From positions 1 to 46,095 of the forward strand of contig JAISZG010000057.1 of assembly GCA_031269355.1 (NCBI GenBank): a DNA stretch of 46,095 nucleotides, given 5' to 3'. Positions within the stretch are counted from its first letter, which is position 1, and every line of letters starts with the position of its first letter. A model generated the notes under the pieces. It did no database searches. It was given only the letters and a program-made list of their open reading frames with translations, and was not told the DNA's origin. A program made the position numbers and the translations under genes. The stretch comes from Oscillospiraceae bacterium. Its GTDB lineage: Bacteria > Bacillota > Clostridia > Christensenellales > Aristaeellaceae. Of this stretch, positions 15,757-22,705 are shown piece after piece.

Positions 15757-16380
15757 TTATTGTATCATCCCGTTGGATTTGAGCATGCCTTCCAATACGT
15801 CCATCTCAACCTGCACGTCTAGGTAGCGGTTCTTCTCCAGCGCGCCGACCTGGTTGATCATAGCCTTGTCGATCAGCTTGAGCATTCGCTCCGTGCGCTC
15901 GCGGGTTTCCTTCGCTTCCTTGGACGCGATGGATTTGCCCGGTTCCAGCGCGGCTCGCGTGTCGAGAATCTTAACGGTGGTCGGCAGGTAGTAGCGAAGG
16001 AACGTGCGCAGCTGCCCCGCCAGTGGCGGCTTTTCCTCTATGCGCTTGAGCAGCTCGCGCGCTCCGCTTTCGATAGAATCGATAGTGCGGCTGATAGCGG
16101 GATCGGCGATAGCCTGGTTGGCGGCGCGCACCCGCGCGAGCGATTCCCGCGCGTCGCGGATCAGCTGATTTGCCGAATCGTCGCCGGTGTCCGGCGCTGC
16201 TTCTATCTCGACAATCCTGTCCTTCCAGAATATCCTGCAGAACCAGTATGCCGCAAACGCGAGCAAAGCAAGCATAACATAATGATGAAACAAATAAATT
16301 TGCTTGGTCATGCCGTACATAAGCGCCATCAGCCCCGCGATAAGAAAAGGTATGGGAGATTTTTTACGGATCGTTTTCAT
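15757..16380 (-). CDS. XpaC-like membrane protein (5-bromo-4-chloroindolyl phosphate hydrolysis family)
   Basis: The ATG at 16380 begins MKTIRKKSPIPFLIAGLMAL; an upstream in-frame start at 16506 adds 42 unlikely residues. A GAAGGG site lies about 11 bases before it. The product has 207 residues, with two N-terminal membrane helices (about 9-25 and 30-50) and a cytoplasmic helical domain rich in Arg/Glu, ending RYLDVQVEMDVLEGMLKSNG, a typical XpaC ending. XpaC was named after phosphatase-like hydrolysis of a dye but is not known to be an enzyme. It is the first gene of a minus-strand run XpaC, TelA, LemA-like, TPM, which suggests a shared envelope-stress role. Confidence 0.85.
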   Translation of the reverse strand: MKTIRKKSPIPFLIAGLMALMYGMTKQIYLFHHYVMLALLAFAAYWFCRIFWKDRIVEIEAAPDTGDDSANQLIRDARESLARVRAANQAIADPAISRTIDSIESGARELLKRIEEKPPLAGQLRTFLRYYLPTTVKILDTRAALEPGKSIASKEAKETRERTERMLKLIDKAMINQVGALEKNRYLDVQVEMDVLEGMLKSNGMIQ

Positions 16381-16589
16381 ATTGAAAGCATCCCTTCCCG
16401 AATGGCTCGCACGCCCAGTTCGTACGAACCGTTCGCGCGCCGCGATTCCGCGCGCTCGCCGAGGCAAGCCGTGCCCGGCGGTTTTCTCACCTTCTATTAT
16501 ACACAAATCGCGGCGCGGCGAAAGGGTGCGGGGACATCTTTCATCGTCGTTTTATCTTTTTTCACCGTATTCTCACCATTCCAAAACAA

Positions 16590-16621
16590 AGGAAAACGCC
16601 CGTGCGCTCGACTCGGGCGTT
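16590..16621 (-). terminator. Terminator of the first cysteine-rich gene
   Basis: AACGCCCG (16595-16602) pairs with CGGGCGTT (16614-16621), followed on the minus strand by TTCCTTTGTTTT. It lies 25 bases beyond the stop codon. Confidence 0.7.
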
Positions 16622-16646
16622 ATATTTTCCAGGAACAAGGCTCGGT

Positions 16647-17357
16647 TTAACCGCAAAGCGTGGCGTATGGAAGCAGCCGAACAAGGCAAACCTCAAGCGT
16701 GGAGGTTAGGTGTACGGAGGGCAGGTATTGCGTGCCGGCTACAGTGTCTCCCGGGCACTCGCTGGATGAGCCGCTTCCTACCAGTCCGTTCAGCGGAACT
16801 GTTATCGTCTCGTTCAGGCGTACGCGGGTTTTGACATATGCCATCGTATTTCTCACGATATCCGTGCACGCCTTAGCGCACAGCGGCACGCGCACCTTAT
16901 CGGAAAACTGGCTGTGCAGGCAGTATGTAAATCCGCAGCAATCGCGTACGGTTATCTCAACGCCTACTAGCAAACAGAATACGATATCATACAAATCAGA
17001 CGTGTCTAATACGGTTACCGAATCCGGCCCCGTTGATCTGACGCAGGTTATCGTGTGCGGCGGACGCCCCGGCAGCGCGTCGAAATCCAGCTCGTCGGTC
17101 GCCAGGTGGAAGTTCCAGACTAAATCCGTCGCCTTGGTGCGTCCGCAGGCAATGGCCGCAGGCTTCAACCAAGGCATATCGCCCGCTATTTCCTTGCATG
17201 CTCCGCAGCTGCCGCCCTGGCAGCAGGGGCGCGTTACGATTTCGCGGTTGGCGGTGTTTTCACCCGCTTCTTCAAATGTGACGCAGTTTCCACCGCCCAC
17301 GCAGCTCCCCGCGCACCCGCAACCAAAAGGTCCAAAGCCGTAGGAATTACAACTCAT
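16647..17357 (-). CDS. Cysteine-rich family protein 1 (unrecognised family)
   Basis: The ATG at 17357 has GAGGAGGGGTG six bases upstream; the longer frame from 17468 runs into the preceding terminator. It is 236 residues, without a signal peptide or membrane segment. It starts with a Gly/Cys-rich tract (GFGPFGCGCAGSCVGGGNC). The shared core follows: RPCCQGGSCGACKEIAGD, PWLKPAAIACGR, GRPPHTITCVRSTG, VEITVRDCCGFTYCLHS and LEVCLVRLLPY. It is the most divergent in its later half and has the shortest N-terminal tail but one. Many paired cysteines suggest disulfide cross-links or metal binding. Tandem duplication, Cys/Gly/Tyr/Pro-rich tails and sigma-K-like promoters of its paralogues make a spore-coat protein the best guess, not a firm call. 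Confidence 0.85.
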   Translation of the reverse strand: MSCNSYGFGPFGCGCAGSCVGGGNCVTFEEAGENTANREIVTRPCCQGGSCGACKEIAGDMPWLKPAAIACGRTKATDLVWNFHLATDELDFDALPGRPPHTITCVRSTGPDSVTVLDTSDLYDIVFCLLVGVEITVRDCCGFTYCLHSQFSDKVRVPLCAKACTDIVRNTMAYVKTRVRLNETITVPLNGLVGSGSSSECPGDTVAGTQYLPSVHLTSTLEVCLVRLLPYATLCG

Positions 17358-17472
17358 AATCACCCCTCCTCGTTGGCATGGTATGTGCGCGCGGAACAGC
17401 GTGTGCAACAGGACGCGCTGTTTCGACAGATTCCGGACACGCATAAAATCGCATATAATGACATTCACCGTG

Positions 17473-17500
17473 AAAAACGCCCGCGGCTGGAACGCGGGCG
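17473..17500 (-). terminator. Terminator of cysteine-rich gene 2
   Basis: CGCCCGCG (17478-17485) pairs with CGCGGGCG (17493-17500); five T follow on the minus strand. Confidence 0.85.
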
Positions 17501-17568
17501 CTTAATAATATAATTATAGATCAAGAAATGTATTTTCACGGAAGCACTTGTAAAGGATATAATATGTA

Positions 17569-18507
17569 TTATCTACCGCCAAAATAATAGGGCGGCGTCG
17601 GGGCTTGCGCGCATCCCGCCGGATCCGCGCCCAGCACGCCGTAGGGCACGAGGCGCATTACGCAAGCTTCTATAAGTATATCGAGCGACACTTCCGGTAG
17701 CGCTAGATCGCCGAAACCGTCGGGCATATCCGCGTCGTCCGGCCGACAACCCTTACTCCAATCGTCTTGGTCGTCGCTTGTCATTGAGCTTGCATCGCCT
17801 AATCCGCCGTTTTCCACTTTAACGGGAGTGCACAGGCGAACGCGAACCTTCACATATACCTGCGCGTTTTTCAGATTGCGCACCTTCGCGCACAGCGGGA
17901 TGCGCACATATTGTGAGAAGAAGCTTTTCAGGCAATAGAGATAGCCGCAGCAATCGCGAACTATAATTTCAACCGGAACGGTGATGCATAGAACCAAATC
18001 GTAGGAATCGCACGGATCGGTACTTTCCGGATTGTCTGTCATTTGCTCTTCGGCTACGCGCGCGCTGCTGGTTCCGCTGGCGCGGACGCACACTATCGTA
18101 TGGGGAGGACGTCCGGGAAGCGCTTCGTTATCCAGCTCTTTATTATATAAGCCGAACTTCCACTTGAAGCTGCACTTGTGCGTTCTGCCGCAGCCGATGG
18201 ATTTTGGCATCAGCCAAGGCGCGTCGCCGCCTATCGAGGAGCACCCCGAGCAGTTGCCGTTTTGGCAGCATGGGCGCGTGGGGTGGTCGCTGTAGCTGCC
18301 GTAATCAATCGTGCCCGTCGGTGCGAAAGAAACGCATTGACCGTCGCTGCACGAGCAGCTTTCGTTCGGCCACTGCGGCGCGCCGCCGGGGCAGCCTCCG
18401 CTTGGCCACTGCGGTATACCGCACCCGCCGTATAAACCAGGCTGGCAGGGACCCGCTCCGTATCCGGGATATGGATTGACGCCGCAACAATATGGATTCA
18501 TTAACAT
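17569..18507 (-). CDS. Cysteine-rich family protein 2
   Basis: The ATG at 18507 has GGAGGGAG six bases upstream (a second in-frame ATG lies two codons later). The product has 312 residues. The N-terminal 60 residues are Pro/Gly/Tyr/Cys-rich (NPYCCGVNPYPGYG, PQWPSGGCPGG), a composition like spore-coat tails. The core has RPCCQNGNCSGCSSIGGDAP, CGRTHKCSFKWKFGLY, GRPPHTIVCVRASGTSSARV, VEIIVRDCCGYLYCLKS, YVKVRVRLC and ILIEACVMRLVPYGVLG. It shares its promoter sequence with genes 3 and 4. A palindromic element sits in its mRNA leader. Function unknown. Confidence 0.87.
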   Translation of the reverse strand: MLMNPYCCGVNPYPGYGAGPCQPGLYGGCGIPQWPSGGCPGGAPQWPNESCSCSDGQCVSFAPTGTIDYGSYSDHPTRPCCQNGNCSGCSSIGGDAPWLMPKSIGCGRTHKCSFKWKFGLYNKELDNEALPGRPPHTIVCVRASGTSSARVAEEQMTDNPESTDPCDSYDLVLCITVPVEIIVRDCCGYLYCLKSFFSQYVRIPLCAKVRNLKNAQVYVKVRVRLCTPVKVENGGLGDASSMTSDDQDDWSKGCRPDDADMPDGFGDLALPEVSLDILIEACVMRLVPYGVLGADPAGCAQAPTPPYYFGGR

Positions 18508-18576
18508 GGCTCTCCCTCCTCGATTTCGAGCTGTGCGTATCCGTAGACCGCGTGGATACCCGCTTTTTAATGAAGG

Positions 18577-18633
18577 CGGGCGCGGGGCGAGGCCTCGCCT
18601 TGCTCGGGGCGCCGGGGGCGTCGCCCCGTCTAG
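18577..18633 (-). repeat. Palindromic element, copy 9 (57 bp), in the leader of cysteine-rich gene 2
   Basis: It ends GTCGCCCCGTCTAG, equivalent to the CTAGACGGGG start seen at 1314. It is 57 bp between the C of CGGGCGCGGGG and the G of CTAG. It lies between the conserved promoter (18673-18703) and the start codon. Confidence 0.75.
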
Positions 18634-18672
18634 TTAATGGAATTTGATATCGTGTAGAGCTTACATACGGAA

Positions 18673-18703
18673 TATCTTATGTAATCGGTGGCGTTCGCGT
18701 CCC
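18673..18703 (-). promoter_or_regulatory. Sigma-K-like promoter of cysteine-rich gene 2
   Basis: On the minus strand GGGACGCG is followed, 17 bp after AC, by CATAAGATA. The layout AC-N17-CATA matches the promoters of genes 3 and 4 and resembles the Bacillus sigma-K consensus (AC, 16-17 bp, CATAnnnTA). Confidence 0.65.
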
Positions 18704-18715
18704 GATGTTTCACAT

Positions 18716-18744
18716 ACAAAAACCGGCGCACATATACGCCGGTT
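18716..18744 (-). terminator. Terminator of cysteine-rich gene 3
   Basis: AACCGGCG (18721-18728) pairs with CGCCGGTT (18737-18744); T-rich sequence follows on the minus strand. It lies about 170 bases beyond the stop codon. Confidence 0.75.
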
Positions 18745-18917
18745 TGTTGGTTTTCTCCATGTTGTAGGTGAAGCTTCGCGCGGCGTCGACTCGGGTTATC
18801 GCGCCGCCGCCGCGCTTTGGCATTATCTATTGTTTAATCCATCGTTGGGTCGTATACGCACGCGGCATCTCCCGTAAAGATGGGGCGTGGAGTTGGAACC
18901 GTCTGGATCGTCAAGGA

Positions 18918-19844
18918 TTACTGAGCGAAATAGCTCGGCACCGCGCCGGGCAGGCACTTGTACGGATCTCCGCCAAGCACGCCGTAGGGAACAAGCCGCA
19001 TTATGCACGCTTCGATCAGTACGTCGAGCTTGACCGTCGGGAGAGCGTGATCGCCAAAGATACCGTCTTCGTATCCCAAATTTGAGCAGCTTTCGTCGTC
19101 CGACATCGGGGTGTCGCCCTCTTCCGGGTCAGTATCCGGTGCCGCTGTCGGAGCACCATCGATGGTGTCGTCATCATCACCTGAGCCCAAAACCTTTACG
19201 GTTGAGCAGAGACGTACGCGAACCTTTACATACACCTGAGCGTCCTTGATGTTGCGCACCTTGGTGCAAAGCGGAATCAGTACGTATTGCGCGAACGAGC
19301 TTTTCAGGCAATAGAGGAAACCGCAGCAATCGCGGATGATGATTTCAACCGGGATCGTAAGGCACAGCCACAGGTCGTACGACTGGCACGGATCGTCGTG
19401 ATCGTCGCCGCTCGTAGTGTTGCCTATCATCTTTTCCTTGGCGATTCTGGCCTTGGTGGTTCCGGTCGCGCGTACGCAAACTATCGTGTGCGGCGGGCGT
19501 CCGGGAAGGTCTCCGTCGTCCAGTTCGCTTTCGTATAGGGCGAACTTCCATTCGAATTTACATTTGTGGGTGCGTCCGCAGCCGATAGCCTTGGGCATAA
19601 GCCACGGGGCATCGCCGGCGATTGAAGAGCACGCCGAGCAGTTGCCGTTTACGCAGCAGGGGCGCGTCGGGTGGTCGGAGTAGTGGTCGTTGCCACCGTC
19701 GTCGTTGAAGGTATCGCATTCGTCGCAGCAGGAGCAGCCGCCGTTATTCGGCCACTGCGGCGTGCTGGGCGCGACCGGGAAGCAAGGGAAACCGGGGAAG
19801 CTGGGATATGAATTGCCGCAGATGCAGCTCGCATTATAAGACAT
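18918..19844 (-). CDS. Cysteine-rich family protein 3
   Basis: The ATG at 19844 follows GAGGAGG with seven bases between. The product has 308 residues. N-terminal CICGNSYPSFPGFPCFP and PQWPNNGGCSCCDECDTFND are Pro/Tyr/Cys-rich. The core RPCCVNGNCSACSSIAGDAP, CGRTHKCKFEWKFALY, GRPPHTIVCVRATGTTKARI, VEIIIRDCCGFLYCLKS, VYVKVRVRLC and VLIEACIMRLVPYGVLG is nearly the same as in protein 4, so these two are the most recent duplicates. An Asp/Glu-rich insert lies between the last two blocks (about residues 215-250). It has no signal peptide, which is normal for a coat protein made inside the mother cell. Confidence 0.87.
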   Translation of the reverse strand: MSYNASCICGNSYPSFPGFPCFPVAPSTPQWPNNGGCSCCDECDTFNDDGGNDHYSDHPTRPCCVNGNCSACSSIAGDAPWLMPKAIGCGRTHKCKFEWKFALYESELDDGDLPGRPPHTIVCVRATGTTKARIAKEKMIGNTTSGDDHDDPCQSYDLWLCLTIPVEIIIRDCCGFLYCLKSSFAQYVLIPLCTKVRNIKDAQVYVKVRVRLCSTVKVLGSGDDDDTIDGAPTAAPDTDPEEGDTPMSDDESCSNLGYEDGIFGDHALPTVKLDVLIEACIMRLVPYGVLGGDPYKCLPGAVPSYFAQ

Positions 19845-19953
19845 GAGTTTTCCTCCTCAATAACATTGCTTGCGTTGTAAGGGCAAGGGTATATACGATA
19901 CCGCGAACGCAGTTATAATGTAATCCATTCCCGTATAGACCGTGCATACGTGA

Positions 19954-19985
19954 TATGTATATGTACAATGGACACGCCGCGTCAC
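19954..19985 (-). promoter_or_regulatory. Sigma-K-like promoter of cysteine-rich gene 3
   Basis: On the minus strand GTGACGCG precedes CATATACATA with AC-N17-CATA spacing. A further GTATGCACG block downstream is shared with gene 4. Confidence 0.65.
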
Positions 19986-19997
19986 GAAAAACGGCAT

Positions 19998-20028
19998 GAA
20001 AAAAACCGGCGCTGTTAACGCGCCGGTT
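19998..20028 (-). terminator. Terminator of cysteine-rich gene 4
   Basis: AACCGGCG (20004-20011) pairs with CGCCGGTT (20021-20028); seven T follow on the minus strand. It lies about 140 bases beyond the stop codon and directly before the promoter of gene 3. Confidence 0.85.
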
Positions 20029-20168
20029 GTTGGTTTTGCTCTATGTGCTTTATTGTGCGATTTCCCGCGATTCAAATTCGAATAAAAGCTCAAAGGAAAC
20101 CCCGCGTTGCGCGGCGCATTGACCTCTCATGCGCCGCAGCGTACAAAGCTCGCCTTTGCGAAGCGCGA

Positions 20169-21131
20169 TTATGGATTCGTGTAATACTGGGGAGCGGTCG
20201 TTTTCTTGGTGTTGTGGCACTGATACGGATCCTGGCCAAGGTTGCCGTACGGCACGAGGCGCACTACGCAGGCTTCGAGGAGTATGTCGAGTTTGACTTC
20301 CGGCAGTGCGTGCGTGCTAAACTCAGGATCTGGATAGCCGTCCTCATCCAAACCATATATTTTATTGTTGCACCCGATTTCCCCAAGGTTATCATCCGCA
20401 ACAGTAGCCCATGTGGGTGGATGATCAATGGTTTCTTCGGAATTCGTGCTGCTTCCTAGCACCCTGACCGTTGAGCACAGCCGTACGCGCACCTTGATAT
20501 AAACCATAGCGCTCTTAAGATTGCGCACCTTCGCTACGAGCGGTATCTGAACGTACTGTGAAAACGCGCTCGACAAGCAATACAGGAATCCGCTGCAGTC
20601 GCGGATAATGATTTCCACGGGGATGGTAAGGCACAGCCATAGATCATACGATTCGAGCGGATCATGGTTGCCTAAACCGCTTGTTACGTTGTTCCTCATC
20701 TTTTCGCAAGCGACCCTCGCGCTTGTGGTGCCGGTCGCGCGGACGCACATAATAGTGTGCGGCGGGCGTCCCGGAAGGTCTCCGTTGTCTAGTTCGTCTT
20801 CATGCAGCGCGAATTTCCACGGGAACGAACATTTATGGGTGCGGCCGCAGCCGATCGCCTTGGGCATCATCCACGGGGTGTCGCCAGCGATGGAGATGCA
20901 GCCCTGGCAGTTGCCGTTCGAGCAGCAGGGGCGCGTCGGGTGGTCGGAATAATGGCCGTTTCCGCCGTCGTCGTTGAACGTGTCGCACTCGTCGCAGCAG
21001 GAGCAGCCGCCGTTATACGGCCACTGGGGAGCAGTGTTGCAGGCGGGGGCGGGAGCGGGGAAACCTGGGCAAGCCACGTTGGTCGGTTGAGCGGGCGTAT
21101 TCTTATCGCCCTGGCAGTAAGGATTATACAT
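20169..21131 (-). CDS. Cysteine-rich family protein 4
   Basis: The ATG at 21131 follows AGGAGGG with six bases between. The product has 320 residues, the longest of the five. N-terminal MYNPYCQGDKNTPAQP and PQWPYNGGCSCCDECDTFND, then the core RPCCSNGNCQGCISIAGDTP, CGRTHKCSFPWKFALH, GRPPHTIMCVRATGTTSARV, VEIIIRDCSGFLYCLSS and ILLEACVVRLVPYGNLG. One cysteine of the DCCGF motif is Ser here, which argues against all the core cysteines being needed to bind one metal. A variable Asp/Glu-rich insert precedes the last block. Function unknown; see protein 1 for the coat hypothesis. Confidence 0.87.
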   Translation of the reverse strand: MYNPYCQGDKNTPAQPTNVACPGFPAPAPACNTAPQWPYNGGCSCCDECDTFNDDGGNGHYSDHPTRPCCSNGNCQGCISIAGDTPWMMPKAIGCGRTHKCSFPWKFALHEDELDNGDLPGRPPHTIMCVRATGTTSARVACEKMRNNVTSGLGNHDPLESYDLWLCLTIPVEIIIRDCSGFLYCLSSAFSQYVQIPLVAKVRNLKSAMVYIKVRVRLCSTVRVLGSSTNSEETIDHPPTWATVADDNLGEIGCNNKIYGLDEDGYPDPEFSTHALPEVKLDILLEACVVRLVPYGNLGQDPYQCHNTKKTTAPQYYTNP

Positions 21132-21234
21132 CTAATTCCCTCCTAGTTAAGCATGGTTGCGTTACTTGAATATTGGGTGGCGAAGTTCAAGGGTATTATG
21201 TATTTCCATCCATATACTGGTCGTGCATACAGCG

Positions 21235-21266
21235 TATCTATATGTTACACAATCGCGGCGCGTCCC
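21235..21266 (-). promoter_or_regulatory. Sigma-K-like promoter of cysteine-rich gene 4
   Basis: On the minus strand GGGACGCG precedes CATATAGATA with AC-N17-CATA spacing, and GTATGCACG follows, as in gene 3. Confidence 0.65.
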
Positions 21267-21280
21267 AACAAACCGCATGA

Positions 21281-21309
21281 AAAAAACCGACGCATATTAG
21301 CGCCGGTTT
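21281..21309 (-). terminator. Terminator of cysteine-rich gene 5
   Basis: AAACCGACG (21284-21292) pairs with CGCCGGTTT (21301-21309) with one mismatch; T-rich sequence follows on the minus strand, 32 bases beyond the stop codon. Confidence 0.8.
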
Positions 21310-21340
21310 CAAATATCACTATTTTATGACAAGCAGGTTA

Positions 21341-22036
21341 TCACGAGCAGAAGTACGGCCCGAACCTCGACGTGGGATCGCCCACAATTCCATATGGAAC
21401 GAGGCGCACCACGCAGGCCTCCAGCAGTATGTTGAGATTGAACGTAGAGCCTGTGCTTACGTTCTCCATCTGCTCGCACATGCGCACCTTCACCTTGAAG
21501 TATAAAAACGAACCGCCCTCCGCGAGATGCTGAACTGTGAATCCCAGCGGGATTTTTATGGATTGCTCTTCTATCGTGGATTTTATCGTATATATGAAGC
21601 CGCAGCAATCCTTGATAACTATCTCGATCGGAATATCCACTTTCATTTCAAGCTCGTATTTTTCGCAGTCCACATTCACATACTGCACGTTCGTAATCCC
21701 GCGCGATCGAACGCACAGCGCGCTATGCGGTCCTTTACCCGGCATCTCGGTTAGCTTTAAAAGCAAATCTTCGATGTCTTTTCCGCGCATTCTATTGCGC
21801 CCGCAGGCGATAGCCTTGGGAACGAGATACGGCGCGTCGCCGCCGATCGTCGCGCAGTGCTTGCAGCAGCCGTTCGAGCAGCAGGGGGTATTAATTATGT
21901 CGGGATCGGAAGCCTCAAATTCACACCCGCCGCAAATATCGTCGTCGCATTGCGTGTAGGCTTTCCAGTCCGTGTCAACCGTAAGCGGAATCCCCATCTG
22001 ATATCCCGGAGGACAACTCCCCGAATTACAAAACAT
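21341..22036 (-). CDS. Cysteine-rich family protein 5
   Basis: The ATG at 22036 follows GAGGAGGCG with six bases between; the frame from 22060 adds eight residues before the ribosome site. The product has 231 residues and is the shortest and most divergent member, without the Pro/Gly/Tyr tail and without the acidic insert. Core blocks remain: PCCSNGCCKHCATIGGDAPY, PKAIACGR, ALCVRSRG, IEIVIKDCCGFIYTIKS, YFKVKVRMC and ILLEACVVRLVPYGIVG. It may be the ancestral form. Its upstream region lacks the AC-N17-CATA promoter of genes 2-4, so it may be expressed differently. It is furthest upstream in the array. Confidence 0.85.
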   Translation of the reverse strand: MFCNSGSCPPGYQMGIPLTVDTDWKAYTQCDDDICGGCEFEASDPDIINTPCCSNGCCKHCATIGGDAPYLVPKAIACGRNRMRGKDIEDLLLKLTEMPGKGPHSALCVRSRGITNVQYVNVDCEKYELEMKVDIPIEIVIKDCCGFIYTIKSTIEEQSIKIPLGFTVQHLAEGGSFLYFKVKVRMCEQMENVSTGSTFNLNILLEACVVRLVPYGIVGDPTSRFGPYFCS

Positions 22037-22632
22037 ATTGATCGCCTCCTCTGCACTCAAACTATGTTCGAATTTATTAAGTGTGCCGGAATGTACAAAC
22101 TTCGCGAAAAAACTGGACAGAATACACCGGTGAAACTATAATGGAACATAACTTGATTTTGACACATCCACCCTATAATCAGCAGCTGAAAATCCAGTAA
22201 AATCAACGGATTTCGGGCAGCGCAACTTGTCGTGGCGATGTAGGGTAACTCCTCCCAAACCAGGCGCTTTTTACTTCTTCCAGCTTTTTTATGCTCTCGG
22301 ATTTTCTCACTTGCCCCACCGGAACATGCTTGCGGTCAAGTCAATCGATAGGCGATCTATTATCACTTCTATAACTTCGCCAGTATAATCAAAGAAGTAT
22401 ATGTTTTATCCGATATGGGTACATGCCGCCCGAGCAAGGGTTTTCGCAATCCTCGATATCGAATATTGGTTGTATATACCTGCTATTATATTACATAATT
22501 TGACATATATTCCGCTATTTTTCTTCTGTTGTCTCATCGCTTTTCCCACTTTCTTGCGTTACATTGGGTGTCAAAGCAGAGGGCGCCAAAATCAAGGGGA
22601 AATTTTTTGCAAGTATTGTCTGATCGCGCTAC
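22037..22632. other. Intergenic region between divergent genes; no gene found
   Basis: The sequence is AT-richer than its neighbours. An 81-residue frame (22401-22646) has no ribosome binding site and a composition unlike real proteins. No RNA gene or repeat of the two families was found. Confidence 0.5.
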
Positions 22633-22661
22633 TTGACAGCGAATAGCGCGATATGTAGCAT
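22633..22661 (+). promoter_or_regulatory. Sigma-A promoter of the 5'-nucleotidase gene
   Basis: TTGACA (22633-22638) and TAGCAT (22656-22661) are 17 bp apart; the leader is about 38 bases long. The spacer carries GCGCGATAT next to a similar GCGCTA just before the -35. Confidence 0.65.
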
Positions 22662-22705
22662 AGTATTGGTGGAGAATGTAGAATTTTGAAAGGTGGGATG
22701 TTCCT

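Noticed and set aside
22401-22646. 81-codon frame upstream of the 5'-nucleotidase
   Set aside because: It has no ribosome site, it overlaps the promoter at 22633 and its composition is not protein-like.
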